Assembly (NCBI RefSeq): GCF_014109765.1
Contig: NZ_CP059139.1
Location: 4,344,001 to 4,408,000, forward strand
Source of the DNA: Pseudomonas berkeleyensis
GTDB taxonomy: Bacteria; Pseudomonadota; Gammaproteobacteria; Pseudomonadales; Pseudomonadaceae
Direction of reading: 5' to 3'
DNA: 64,000 nucleotides
Within the stretch, counting starts at the first letter, position 1. Each line of letters opens with the position of its first letter. The position numbers were made by a program, and so were the translations under genes. Positions 40,814-50,783 of the stretch are shown here, one piece after another. The notes beneath the pieces are model-generated. The model was not told the origin of the DNA and did no database searches. It saw nothing but the letters and a program-made list of their open reading frames with translations.

Positions 40814-41134
40814 ATGAAGACAATTCTGCTGCTACTCGCAGCCCTGGCCCTGTTCCAGCACTGGGACAAGATCGAGCGCTGGATCGACCCGCCGCAGGCC
40901 GGTAATGCCAGCGGTGAGGTGGTGCTCTACGCCACGCAATGGTGCGGCTATTGCGCCAAGACGCGCGAGTTGTTCGCCGAGGACGACATCACCTATCGCG
41001 AAGTGAATATCGAGACCGATGCAACCGGCCGCAGCCAGTATCAGGCCTTGGGCGGGCGCGGCGTACCGGTGATAGATATGCGCGGCCAGGTCATCCACGG
41101 CTACGACGTGCGTGCCATTCGCGCCGCTTACTAG
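40814..41134 (+). CDS. Glutaredoxin-like protein with N-terminal membrane anchor
   Basis: A 106-residue protein with a hydrophobic N-terminus (MKTILLLLAALALFQHW), then a glutaredoxin/thioredoxin fold: EVVLYATQWCGYCAKTREL with the CGYC redox pair at residues 44-47, and cis-Pro in GRGVPVIDM at residue 85. The N-terminal segment is either a signal peptide or a membrane anchor, so the redox domain probably faces the periplasm or stays at the membrane. It may act on disulfides or as a thiol carrier. It is a single gene and ends before a 216-base gap. Confidence 0.85.
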   Translation: MKTILLLLAALALFQHWDKIERWIDPPQAGNASGEVVLYATQWCGYCAKTRELFAEDDITYREVNIETDATGRSQYQALGGRGVPVIDMRGQVIHGYDVRAIRAAY

Positions 41135-41350
41135 GCTCTATACAAAAAGTGCCTGCGCTCGGTGATGCTTCGTTAAAAACGGGCTGGAGCGCCAGCCCGG
41201 TCGAATGCTCATTTACAGCTCGTAAAGTCGGACGCGACCCCGGTCGTTCCTCACCCGTTTTTGTTGGGCCGCCATCGATATCGCCTGACCTTCGCTCGAC
41301 GACTTTTCGTACAGAACCTAGGCAATCCGCAACGAGGCATCGCCTGCCGC
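41135..41350. other. Intergenic stretch between glutaredoxin-like gene and AraC regulator
   Basis: No supported gene. CGGGCTGGAGCGCCAGCCCG (41178-41197) is a near-perfect hairpin. The open frame on the minus strand here has no domain and resembles frames that arise from intergenic repeats, so this may be a further repeat copy. Confidence 0.4.
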
Positions 41351-42430
41351 TCAATTCAGCGAACCACCCTCACGTCGCCACTGCCGCGGACTGACACCGA
41401 ACCAGCGGCGGAAGGCCCGCGAAAAGGCACTGGTTTCCGAATAGCCGAGCAGCGGCGCCAAGTGCGAGATCGGCAACTGCGGCTGGCGCAGGTAGCGGTT
41501 GGCCAACTCACGGCGCACGTTGTCCACCAGTTGCGAGAAACTCAGGCCCTGCTCGCGCAGGCGCCGCTGCAGCGACCAACTGGCCATCCCCAGCATTTCC
41601 GCGACATCGTCCAGCGCGGGCTCGCCGTACAGCAAGCGCTGGCGAATCTGCTCGCGCACGTCATTGACCATGTCGCGTTCGCCACGACCGCACAGTGCGC
41701 TGATCTGGTTCAGCGAGTCCTGCATCACCATCAGCAAGACCGGGTCGCTGTCCGGCATGGCACGCTCGAGGCCGCGTTTGGGAATCAGCAGGGAGTTGCA
41801 CGGCTGCTCGAAGTACACCGGCGCATCGAACACCTTACAGTGCTCGTGCCAGTGCTCCGGGCGCGGGTGCTCGAAGTGCACCGCACGTGGTGCCCACTGC
41901 GGGCCGAGCACATGACGCACCAGGTTGAGGGCCATGCCCAGGGTCAACTCGGCGTCCTGACGGCGGCTGAGGATGGCGCCATGACGCACCTGGTAGTCGA
42001 AACGGTAGCACTCGCCCTCGTCGACCAGGCGGATCAGGCTGTTGCGCTGGTGCAGCGGGAAGGCGCGGGAGAAGTTGATCAGCGCCTGCTCCAAGGTCGC
42101 CGAGCACAAGCCGATATAGCCCAGCAGGCCGAGCGCCTGGGGTTTGAACTGCTGACCGTAGTACAGGCCGAAATTGTCGCAGCCGGACTGGTGCGCGGCC
42201 TCTTCGAGCACTTGGCAGTAATTGGGCAGCGCCAGGCTCAAGGTCGGATGACGCAGGCACTCAGGGTCGATACCGGACACCCCAAGGATGCGGTCGGCAT
42301 CGCCACCGTGCTTTTCGATGAAACCGCACAGGCCGCTCGCCGCCGCCGCCAGCACACCCGCATTGGCCGGTGCACCGGACAAGAGCGAGGCGCCGAGCGC
42401 ACCGCTGGCCTGAGAGAGAAAGGCACTCAT
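41351..42430 (-). CDS. AraC-family regulator of the ethanolamine locus (proposed)
   Basis: A 359-residue regulator with an N-terminal Arabinose_bd-type domain (SALPNYCQVLEEAA-like region near 65-85 and FEHPRPEHW near 190) and a C-terminal AraC helix-turn-helix: LLYGEPALDDVAEMLGMASW, then LQRRLREQGLSFSQLVDNVR and LLGYSETSAFSRAFRRWFG. It is divergent from exaC with a 341-base gap and probably activates the exaC-eutH-eutB-eutC genes. The effector is unknown; ethanolamine or the aldehyde is a guess. P. aeruginosa uses a sigma-54 regulator (EatR) at its own locus instead. Confidence 0.85.
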   Translation of the reverse strand: MSAFLSQASGALGASLLSGAPANAGVLAAAASGLCGFIEKHGGDADRILGVSGIDPECLRHPTLSLALPNYCQVLEEAAHQSGCDNFGLYYGQQFKPQALGLLGYIGLCSATLEQALINFSRAFPLHQRNSLIRLVDEGECYRFDYQVRHGAILSRRQDAELTLGMALNLVRHVLGPQWAPRAVHFEHPRPEHWHEHCKVFDAPVYFEQPCNSLLIPKRGLERAMPDSDPVLLMVMQDSLNQISALCGRGERDMVNDVREQIRQRLLYGEPALDDVAEMLGMASWSLQRRLREQGLSFSQLVDNVRRELANRYLRQPQLPISHLAPLLGYSETSAFSRAFRRWFGVSPRQWRREGGSLN

Positions 42431-42771
42431 CAGGTTCTCCTTCGTGACAGTCAGTTTCAGAAAGCAAGAACCACGCCCGCACCGTCCTGAAGCAGAAAGC
42501 CCTTCGCAGCAGGCCTGGGCGCTGCATCAGCGCACACACGCACCTGGCAAGTGAGTCATTTTGAAACACGCGCACCACAACGATGCGAGCGACTTGACCC
42601 ATTACGACACAGCCGACGCACGGCCCCCTCAAGTTGACTTTGCACGACAGCGCGGCGCCTCCGCAGTCAAGTTGCGCTCATGAAATCGGCTCATGATCGC
42701 CCTGAGCCTCAGCTGAAATTCCAGCTCACCTGCTACGCACAAGTACAACAACATTGTTTCGGAGAACGCTC
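42431..42771. promoter_or_regulatory. Divergent control region between AraC regulator and exaC
   Basis: A 341-base region without a gene. It holds two direct copies of TCAAGTTG at 42629 and 42667, 38 bases apart, and a partial reverse copy (GACTTGAC) at about 42591. They lie 100-180 bases before exaC and are candidate AraC-type operator sites. I saw no convincing sigma-54 -24/-12 motif. GGAGAACGCTC is the exaC ribosome site. Confidence 0.4.
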
Positions 42772-44292
<1,521 letters not shown>

Positions 44293-44454
44293 CCCACCGT
44301 TTTCAACGGTCTGCCATGCATAAGGAGCGACCCTCGCACCATCGAACAGCCTGCATGCCCGCCCTTTCCCTTCTTGGGAAAAGTGGCCGGGCAGCGCTGC
44401 GTTCGAGCGAGCCCCAGCCGCCCCGCCATCCAATAAAACAGTCAGGGCACAGCA

Positions 44455-45714
44455 ATGGATCAGATAGGTAATTACGTTCTCTACATCATCATGGCCTGCG
44501 CCGTGGTGGGGGCTTTCGCAGCCATCTATGACAGCGAAAAAGGCCTGGGCAAGGAGTTCATGGAAGGCATCCACGCCACCGGTTACATCTTCGTACCGGC
44601 GGCCGGCATCATGGCCTCCATCCCCTATCTCACGGTACTCATCGAGAAAGCCTGCGGGCCGTTCTTCGATGCCCTGGGCGCCGACCCGGCACTGGCCGCG
44701 ACGATGATCATCGCTTCGGACATGGGCGGCTATCACCTGGCCTCGGCTCTGGCCTCGAGCAAGGAAGCGCTGATCATGGCGCTGATCACCGGCTTCATGG
44801 GCGGCGCCACCATCGTCTTCTCCATTCCGATGGGCCTGGCGATGCTCGACAAGCGCGACCACAAGTACATGGCGCTGGGCATCATGTCCGGCATCCTGAC
44901 CATTCCGGTCGGCGTGCTGATCGCCAGCGTGCTGCTGGTGGTCAGTGATCCGATGGTACGTGAAGTGGTCGCCACTAACGGCGAGGCCACCTACCAGTTG
45001 GCACTGGGTCTGGGCAGCATCTTCACCAATCTGCTGCCGATCTTCGTCTTCGTCGTGGCGCTGGCCGCCGGCCTGCGCTTCCTGCCGGATATGATGATCA
45101 AGGGTTTCATCGGTTTCGGTCGCGGTCTGGATGCGATGATCAAGCTGGTGCTGGTGTTCTCCATCGTCGAATACTTCACCGGCGTGTTCACCATCGTCTT
45201 CGGCGGCTGGGGCTTTCACCCGATCATCGCCGACGCCGAGGATCAGACCCGCGCCCTGGAGACCGCTGGCTACATCGGCATCATGCTGGCTGGCGCCTTC
45301 CCGATGGTCTACCTGCTGCGCAAATACTTCGGCGGCCCGCTGGAAAGCCTGGGCAGAAAGGTCGGCCTGAGCGCCGTCGGCAGTGCCGGCATGCTCGCCA
45401 CCATCGCCAACATCCTGGCCATGTTCCGCCTGGTGCGCTTCATGCCGCCGAAAGACAAGGTGATCAACATTGCCTTCGCCGTCTGCGCGGCCTTCCTGCT
45501 CGGGGATCACCTGTCCTTCACCGCCAACTTCCAGCCGACCATTATCCTGCCGGTACTGGTCGGCAAGCTGATCGCCGGCTTCGTCGCCATCGGCCTGGCC
45601 TACTGGCTGTCGGTGCCCAAGGCACTGGAGTTGGAGAAACAGGATCGCGCCGTCGGCATCATCGACCAGGACGAGTACCCGGTCGCAGGCAAACCGCAGG
45701 TCAGCCCGGCCTGA
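44455..45714 (+). CDS. eutH: EutH, ethanolamine transporter
   Basis: A 419-residue inner-membrane protein of the EutH family, which brings in ethanolamine. It begins MDQIGNYVLYIIMACAVVGA, has ten or so hydrophobic segments, and includes GYHLASALASSKEALIMALI near 92-111, then GGWGFHPIIADAEDQTRALE near 252-271. The C-terminal half has LLGDHLSFTANFQPTIILPV. It lies between exaC and eutB in an operon-like row. In most pseudomonads the ethanolamine permease is an APC-type Eat protein, so EutH here is unusual. It is followed by a strong stem-loop before eutB. Confidence 0.93.
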   Translation: MDQIGNYVLYIIMACAVVGAFAAIYDSEKGLGKEFMEGIHATGYIFVPAAGIMASIPYLTVLIEKACGPFFDALGADPALAATMIIASDMGGYHLASALASSKEALIMALITGFMGGATIVFSIPMGLAMLDKRDHKYMALGIMSGILTIPVGVLIASVLLVVSDPMVREVVATNGEATYQLALGLGSIFTNLLPIFVFVVALAAGLRFLPDMMIKGFIGFGRGLDAMIKLVLVFSIVEYFTGVFTIVFGGWGFHPIIADAEDQTRALETAGYIGIMLAGAFPMVYLLRKYFGGPLESLGRKVGLSAVGSAGMLATIANILAMFRLVRFMPPKDKVINIAFAVCAAFLLGDHLSFTANFQPTIILPVLVGKLIAGFVAIGLAYWLSVPKALELEKQDRAVGIIDQDEYPVAGKPQVSPA

Positions 45715-45730
45715 CACTTGCCGTAACACC

Positions 45731-45754
45731 CGGCGCCTGCCCTGGCAGGCGCCG
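45731..45754 (+). other. Stem-loop between eutH and eutB
   Basis: CGGCGCCTGCC / GGCAGGCGCCG hairpin with a CT-type loop of two bases, right after the eutH stop region. It has no T run, so it more likely sets mRNA stability or partial read-through than ends transcription. Confidence 0.6.
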
Positions 45755-45789
45755 TGGGCGAACATGAAAGACTGGTTCAGGAGAAACAC

Positions 45790-47184
45790 ATGGCAAGCTA
45801 CTCCCACAGCATCGGTGGCCAGACCTGGCGCTTCGACGACTTGCGCGAGCTGATGGCCAAGGCCACGCCGGCACGCTCCGGCGACTACCTCGCCGGCGTC
45901 GCGGCCAGCAGCGATGCCGAACGGGCAGCCGCACAGATGACCCTGGCCGACGTGCCGCTGAAGAACTTCCTGCATGAAGCGCTGATTCCGTACGAAAGCG
46001 ACGAAGTCACCCGCCTGATCATCGATACCCACGACGCCCAGGCCTTCGCACCGGTCAGCCACCTGACCGTGGGCGGACTACGCGACTGGCTGCTCAGCGA
46101 CGCCGCCGACGAAACCAGCCTGCGCGCCCTGGCGCCGGGCATGACGCCGGAAATGGCGGCAGCGGTATCGAAGATCATGCGCGTGCAGGATCTGGTGCTG
46201 GTGGCGCAGAAGATTCGCGTGGTCACCCGTTTTCGCAACACCATGGGCCTGCGCGGTCGCATGTCCACGCGCCTGCAACCCAATCACCCCACCGACGACC
46301 CGGCCGGCATCGCTGCCAGCGTGGTCGACGGTCTGCTCTACGGCAACGGCGATGCCATGATCGGCATCAACCCGGCCACCGACAGCATGAGTGCTATCTG
46401 CACCCTGCTGGAAATGCTCGACGCCGTGATCCAGCGCTACGAGATTCCCACGCAATCCTGCGTGCTGACCCACGTCACCAACTCCATCGCCGCCATCGAG
46501 CGCGGCGCACCGCTGGATCTGGTGTTCCAGTCCATCGCCGGCACCGAGGCGGCCAACGCCAGCTTCGGCGTCAGCCTCAAGATCCTGCAGGAGGGCTACG
46601 AAGCCGGGCTGAGCCTGGGGCGCGGCACCCTCGGCAACAACCTGATGTACTTCGAAACCGGCCAGGGCAGCGCGCTGTCGGCCAACGCCCACCATGGCGT
46701 CGACCAGCAGACCTGCGAGGCCCGTGCCTACGCCGTGGCGCGCCACTACAACCCGTTCCTGGTCAACACCGTGGTCGGCTTCATCGGCCCCGAATACCTG
46801 TACAACGGCAAGCAGATCATCCGCGCCGGCCTGGAGGATCACTTCTGCGGCAAGCTGCTCGGCGTACCCATGGGCTGCGACATCTGCTACACCAACCATG
46901 CCGAAGCCGACCAAGACGACATGGACATGTTGCTGACCCTGCTCGGCGCCGCCGGCATCAACTTCATCATGGGCATCCCCGGTTCCGACGACGTGATGCT
47001 CAACTACCAGACCACCTCATTCCACGATGCGCTCTATGCGCGCAAGGTGCTCGGCCTGCACGCCGCACCAGAGTTCGAGGCCTGGTTGGCACGTATGGGC
47101 ATCTTCCAGCAACAGGGTGGTCGCCTGCACATGGGCGAGGAACTGCCCCCCGCCTTTCGCCAGGCCCTGGCTCAGCTCGCCTGA
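45790..47184 (+). CDS. eutB: Ethanolamine ammonia-lyase large subunit
   Basis: Large subunit of the adenosylcobalamin-dependent ammonia-lyase, which turns ethanolamine into acetaldehyde and ammonia. The 464-residue length is normal. It has MASYSHSIGGQTWRFDDLRE, RFRNTMGLRGRMSTRLQPNH near 154-173, and EMLDAVIQRYEIPTQSCVLTHV. The C-terminal half has the catalytic TIM-barrel patterns ETGQGSALSANAHHGVDQQT and IPGSDDVMLNYQTTSFHDA. GGAGAAACAC precedes the ATG at 45790. It needs EutC and B12. No reactivase (EutA) or microcompartment shell gene is in view. Confidence 0.97.
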   Translation: MASYSHSIGGQTWRFDDLRELMAKATPARSGDYLAGVAASSDAERAAAQMTLADVPLKNFLHEALIPYESDEVTRLIIDTHDAQAFAPVSHLTVGGLRDWLLSDAADETSLRALAPGMTPEMAAAVSKIMRVQDLVLVAQKIRVVTRFRNTMGLRGRMSTRLQPNHPTDDPAGIAASVVDGLLYGNGDAMIGINPATDSMSAICTLLEMLDAVIQRYEIPTQSCVLTHVTNSIAAIERGAPLDLVFQSIAGTEAANASFGVSLKILQEGYEAGLSLGRGTLGNNLMYFETGQGSALSANAHHGVDQQTCEARAYAVARHYNPFLVNTVVGFIGPEYLYNGKQIIRAGLEDHFCGKLLGVPMGCDICYTNHAEADQDDMDMLLTLLGAAGINFIMGIPGSDDVMLNYQTTSFHDALYARKVLGLHAAPEFEAWLARMGIFQQQGGRLHMGEELPPAFRQALAQLA

Positions 47185-47199
47185 GTATTCGAGATAGCC

Positions 47200-48012
47200 A
47201 TGACAGACAAATCCCCCGCTACCGAAAACCCTTGGCAACAACTGCGCCAGCTGACCCCCGCACGCATAGCCCTGGGCCGCGCCGGCACCAGCCTGCCGAC
47301 CGCCGCGCAGCTGGATTTCCAGTTCGCCCACGCTCAGGCCCGTGACGCCGTGCACCTGCCCTTCGAACACACGCCCCTGCGTGAGGCGCTGCACGACCGC
47401 CAACTCCCGACACTGGTGCTGCGTAGCGCCGCGGCGGATCGCCATACCTACCTGCAACGCCCGGATCTGGGCCGGCGCCTGCACGAAGACGCGGCGCGCC
47501 AGCTCGATGACTACACCGAGAAACACGGGCGGGGCTACGACCTGGCCATCGTCATCGCCGACGGTCTGTCGTCACTGGCGGTGCAACGGCACAGCCTGCC
47601 GTTTCTCGATCGTTTGCTGGAGCAGGTGCTGGAGGAAGGTTGGTCACTGGCGCCCATCGGCATCGTCGAGCAGGGCCGGGTCGCCGTGGCTGACGAAGTG
47701 GGCGAACGCCTGGGGGCGAAGATGACGGTGATCCTGATCGGCGAACGCCCCGGCCTCAGCTCACCAGACAGCCTAGGCCTGTACTTCACCTACGCGCCGC
47801 GTGTCGGCCTCAATGACGCCTACCGCAACTGCATCTCCAACGTGCGCCTGGAGGGGCTCAGCTACGGCATGGCCACCTTCCGCCTGATGTACCTGATGCG
47901 GGAGGCCTGTCGCCGGCAACTGTCCGGAGTGGATCTCAAGGATGAGGCGCAAGTCCCCACCCTCGAAGGCGGCGGCCCAGGAAACTTCCTGCTGCCACCG
48001 CTGCATGACTGA
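47200..48012 (+). CDS. eutC: Ethanolamine ammonia-lyase small subunit
   Basis: Small subunit of the B12-dependent ammonia-lyase, 270 residues, which helps bind the cobalamin cofactor. It begins [20 protein letters not shown] and has [20 protein letters not shown], then [20 protein letters not shown]. Near the C-terminus are [20 protein letters not shown] and [19 protein letters not shown]. The start is 15 bases after the eutB stop, and it is the last gene of the ethanolamine row. The downstream GST gene is convergent. Confidence 0.97.
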   Translation: MTDKSPATENPWQQLRQLTPARIALGRAGTSLPTAAQLDFQFAHAQARDAVHLPFEHTPLREALHDRQLPTLVLRSAAADRHTYLQRPDLGRRLHEDAARQLDDYTEKHGRGYDLAIVIADGLSSLAVQRHSLPFLDRLLEQVLEEGWSLAPIGIVEQGRVAVADEVGERLGAKMTVILIGERPGLSSPDSLGLYFTYAPRVGLNDAYRNCISNVRLEGLSYGMATFRLMYLMREACRRQLSGVDLKDEAQVPTLEGGGPGNFLLPPLHD

Positions 48013-48018
48013 GGCGCT

Positions 48019-48954
48019 TCAGCGCGCCTCGATGCGAAAGCCCAGGCGTGGGAAATGCACGTGCACCACGCCGGCACGCTCGTCCTCACGCCGCAGGATC
48101 AACTCTTCACGCCCGGCGAATACCAATTCGCCCTCGACCGGATCGACGCCATAGTCGATGGCTGCAATGGCCACGCGCTGCCCAGCGCTGAAACCGTTGG
48201 GCTCGCTGAACGCCTCGTCCGGCAAGGGTGCCGGCTGAGCGTCGCGGGCAGTAGCGATGGCCTCCTCACTGCTCATCTCGCTGAGCGCACCATGGCCGAA
48301 GCCCAGTACCCGCGCCAACCAGGCCGCCACGTCCGGATAATCGTCAACCAGCGGCGCAGTGACTGGCGTAGCGCGCAGGAACCACAACGGATGGGCAACG
48401 GCGAAATCGGCAATCGAGGGCTCGCCAAACAGAAAATCTCCCCCGCCCTGCTGCAGTTGCTGCTGCAAACGCCCCATCAGCGCCGGCCATTGGTGGCGCG
48501 CCTGCTCCAGCGGCAAACGGCTGGCCGTGCCACCCGAGAACAGCGCCGCGCGATCGGCGGCGAAAGCCTTGGCGAATTCCGGCGGCACCTTGGCGAAGCG
48601 CACAGCCATGGACTCGGGGGCGAACACCAGCGATACCGCATGCTGGAACAGCACCGAATCAGCCCACTGCGCGAGTGTGGCGGCATTGAAACCCTGCCCT
48701 TCCGGGAACAGTGACGGCGTGCTCTTTTCCGCTTCCAGACGACGGGCGATCAGCGCCGTATCGCAGTAGATGTCAGCACCGATCTGCAGTACCGGAGTCT
48801 TGCGGTAGCCACCCGTCAACGCGGTCAGGTCGGGTTTGGGCATCACCGGCGGAATCATCACCGAACGCCAGGACAGTTGCTTGAAGCCCAGCAGCAGGCG
48901 AGCCTTCTCGGCAAACGGCGAGGTCGGATAGTGATGAAGGATCAGCTCGTGCAT
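48019..48954 (-). CDS. Glutathione S-transferase family protein
   Basis: A 311-residue protein with a thioredoxin-fold GST N-terminal domain: MHELILHHYPTSPFAEKARL (SPFAEKAR is the usual GST active-site region) and GGYRKTPVLQIGADIYCDTA (glutathione-site PVLQ and an acidic patch). The C-terminal all-helical domain is present at about 85-210. It is about 90 residues longer than ordinary GSTs; the extra C-terminal part (about 215-311) has a beta-rich look. The substrate is unknown. It is a single gene convergent with eutC. Confidence 0.86.
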   Translation of the reverse strand: MHELILHHYPTSPFAEKARLLLGFKQLSWRSVMIPPVMPKPDLTALTGGYRKTPVLQIGADIYCDTALIARRLEAEKSTPSLFPEGQGFNAATLAQWADSVLFQHAVSLVFAPESMAVRFAKVPPEFAKAFAADRAALFSGGTASRLPLEQARHQWPALMGRLQQQLQQGGGDFLFGEPSIADFAVAHPLWFLRATPVTAPLVDDYPDVAAWLARVLGFGHGALSEMSSEEAIATARDAQPAPLPDEAFSEPNGFSAGQRVAIAAIDYGVDPVEGELVFAGREELILRREDERAGVVHVHFPRLGFRIEAR

Positions 48955-49018
48955 GGCGCGCTCCGCGTCGATTCGAAAGCGCCCAGCTTACCCGCGCGGC
49001 CGAGACGCGCACACTGCC

Positions 49019-49300
49019 TCAGGCTGATGAATCGCCATCAACGGCCAGAATGAGCGCTTCTTTGGCGGTTTTACTCAGGCGCTTGATCGCACGTTCACGA
49101 CGCAGGGCATCGCCCTTGCCGGCACAGGCTTCGACATAAGCCAATGCCAGCGCCGGGCTGGTGTGAAAGAAGCGTGCGCCCTTGCCGCTCTGGTGCTGGG
49201 CGAAACGCCGCTGCGGGTCGTCGCTGATGCCGCAATACAGCGCACCATTGGCGGTACGCACCAGATAGACGAACCAGGGCTTGTCGAGTGCTGCCGTCAT
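49019..49300 (-). CDS. GIY-YIG nuclease domain protein (YhbQ/UPF0213-like)
   Basis: A 93-residue single-domain protein of the GIY-YIG nuclease fold. [20 protein letters not shown] gives the Tyr pair, then [16 protein letters not shown] with catalytic Arg, and [20 protein letters not shown] with the Glu. Such small proteins are widespread in bacteria and their target is not known. The ATG at 49300 overlaps the pcs stop by four bases (ATGA), so it is translationally coupled to the phospholipid gene. The longer frame to 49318 is inside pcs and is rejected. Confidence 0.9.
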   Translation of the reverse strand: MTAALDKPWFVYLVRTANGALYCGISDDPQRRFAQHQSGKGARFFHTSPALALAYVEACAGKGDALRRERAIKRLSKTAKEALILAVDGDSSA

Positions 49301-50016
49301 CCGCGCGCCGGGAACCACTCACGCGCCGAGCGCCACAGGCACATACCGACGAAATAGGCCGAAGCCAGCCACCAGAGCGCCAGCAGCCAAGGCTGGCTAA
49401 CGGGGTACTGCAGGATCAGCAGGGCGCTGCTGAGCATCCAGACGAAGGTCACCAGAATGTTCAGCGGCATGAACTGACGTACGCGGAACGGGTGCAGGAA
49501 TTTCATCCTGGTCAGAGTCAGCCCCGCCAGCAGAACGATGATGCCAAGCGTCACCCAGGGGTGGATGTCGAGAATGTAGAAATACAGCACCACCACGTTC
49601 CAGGCCGCCGGGAAGCCAACGAAGTAGTTGTCCTTGCTCTTCATGTTCAGGTTGCAGAAGCAGAACAGCGACGACACCAGAATCAGGCCTACGGCGAACA
49701 GCGGGGTGTATTCAGGCAACGGGATGAAGCGGTAAAGGAAGATCGCCGGGATGAACACATAGGTCAGGTAGTCGATGACCAGATCCAGGGTCGAGCCATC
49801 GAAATGCGGCAACACTCCCTTGACGTCGTAACGTCGCGCCAGGGAGCCATCCAGGCCATCGACCAGCAGCGCCAGTCCCAGCCACATCAGACACTGTTTG
49901 GGCTGGCCGTCGAGCACGGCGAGCAACGCCAGCAGGGCGAGAATCACACCACTGGCAGTGACGGCATGCACCCCCCAGGCCTTGGCCTGTTTTACGGCTA
50001 CGATCAGTTCGGTCAC
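49297..50016 (-). CDS. pcs: Phosphatidylcholine synthase
   Basis: Integral membrane CDP-alcohol phosphatidyltransferase that makes phosphatidylcholine from choline and CDP-diacylglycerol. The 239-residue product has the family motif [15 protein letters not shown] (the DG-x2-AR part) and [14 protein letters not shown] (the second metal-binding part) at about residues 61-90. About seven hydrophobic spans follow, with [20 protein letters not shown] near 130-150, typical of Pcs. GTG at 50016 is chosen because it gives [13 protein letters not shown] just after; a GTG at 50049 is possible. It overlaps the GIY-YIG gene by four bases. Confidence 0.9.
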   Translation of the reverse strand: MTELIVAVKQAKAWGVHAVTASGVILALLALLAVLDGQPKQCLMWLGLALLVDGLDGSLARRYDVKGVLPHFDGSTLDLVIDYLTYVFIPAIFLYRFIPLPEYTPLFAVGLILVSSLFCFCNLNMKSKDNYFVGFPAAWNVVVLYFYILDIHPWVTLGIIVLLAGLTLTRMKFLHPFRVRQFMPLNILVTFVWMLSSALLILQYPVSQPWLLALWWLASAYFVGMCLWRSAREWFPARG

Positions 50017-50116
50017 GGCAGGTCTCGATTGGCAGTGGAGATGCGGCACCCCATGTGCGCACTCTCTTATTGAAGGCTATGACCGGCTAGCCTACCACTG
50101 CGTTCCTTCGCCTGCC

Positions 50117-50587
50117 TTAGCGCGCCGTCCGAAACTGGGCCAGTCCGCGGGCCGCTTGTCGACGAATGGCAGCCTGAACCGGCGGCGCCCAGCCTAGCAA
50201 CAGCCCTTTGGCCCCTAGCGCCTGGCGAGCCCAGCGCCACAGGTCGAAATGATCACGGTGCTCGACGATCAAGCCATCACGGAAGACGAAGCGGGCCTGG
50301 ATATGGTTGACCACCTGCCGCCCCGTGGCGCTGAAACGGTACGTGGCGACCCAGCGGGCGCTACCGGCATGGTCATCGGCATGCACCGAGTCGAAGGTCA
50401 GCGAGAAGCCCTCGGCACGGCTGCAAAGCATACGCCACATGTCCCCTGCCTCCGCGCCTTGCAGACCGACGAAAACCGGGTCGGAGAAGCGCACATCCGC
50501 CGCATAGCAGGCGGCCATGGCTTCGGCGTCGAGCTTCTGGAAGGCGCTGTAGAAGCGCTGGATCAGATCGGCATTGGGGTGGCTCAT
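50117..50587 (-). CDS. Nuclear transport factor 2 (SnoaL)-like protein
   Basis: A 156-residue protein with the NTF2/SnoaL cone fold. The N-terminal helix is LIQRFYSAFQKLDAEAMAAC, then YAADVRFSDPVFVGLQGAEA, and the beta part WVATYRFSATGRQVVNHIQA with FRDGLIVEHRDHFDLWRW. Such proteins bind or turn over small molecules; the ligand is not shown. GGAGCACCTC precedes the ATG. It is divergent from the GlxA-type regulator at 50784 and could be its target, but this is only a positional guess. Confidence 0.85.
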   Translation of the reverse strand: MSHPNADLIQRFYSAFQKLDAEAMAACYAADVRFSDPVFVGLQGAEAGDMWRMLCSRAEGFSLTFDSVHADDHAGSARWVATYRFSATGRQVVNHIQARFVFRDGLIVEHRDHFDLWRWARQALGAKGLLLGWAPPVQAAIRRQAARGLAQFRTAR

Positions 50588-50633
50588 GAGGTGCTCCTAC
50601 AGGCTTTTCATTAGGGCGCGTCGCGCACACCGC

Positions 50634-50675
50634 TGTCACGGTGTCGCTCACTGGTGCGCACAGCGCACCCTACAC
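50634..50675. repeat. GTGCGC-family intergenic repeat, copy 3
   Basis: TGTCACGGTGTCGCTCACTG is followed by GTGCGCACAGCGCACCCTAC, the same right arm as at 16350-16425 and 10540-10568. Confidence 0.6.
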
Positions 50676-50783
50676 GTTCGCAAGGATGGTTCACTTCAGT
50701 CTGTTCGTCCGGCGGGGACATGGCGATTGGCTATAGCGACAACTTTGTGTCAATAATCGCCAACCTCAATCAAGAGTACTCCC

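Noticed and set aside
41091..41354. Minus-strand open frame of 87 codons before the AraC gene
   Set aside because: No domain, overlaps the glutaredoxin-like gene end and looks like a frame made by an intergenic repeat.
42431..42771. Sigma-54 promoter before exaC, as in the P. aeruginosa ethanolamine locus
   Set aside because: TGGCAAGTGAGTCATT is the closest match but lacks the GC-TTGC spacing; no convincing -24/-12 pair.
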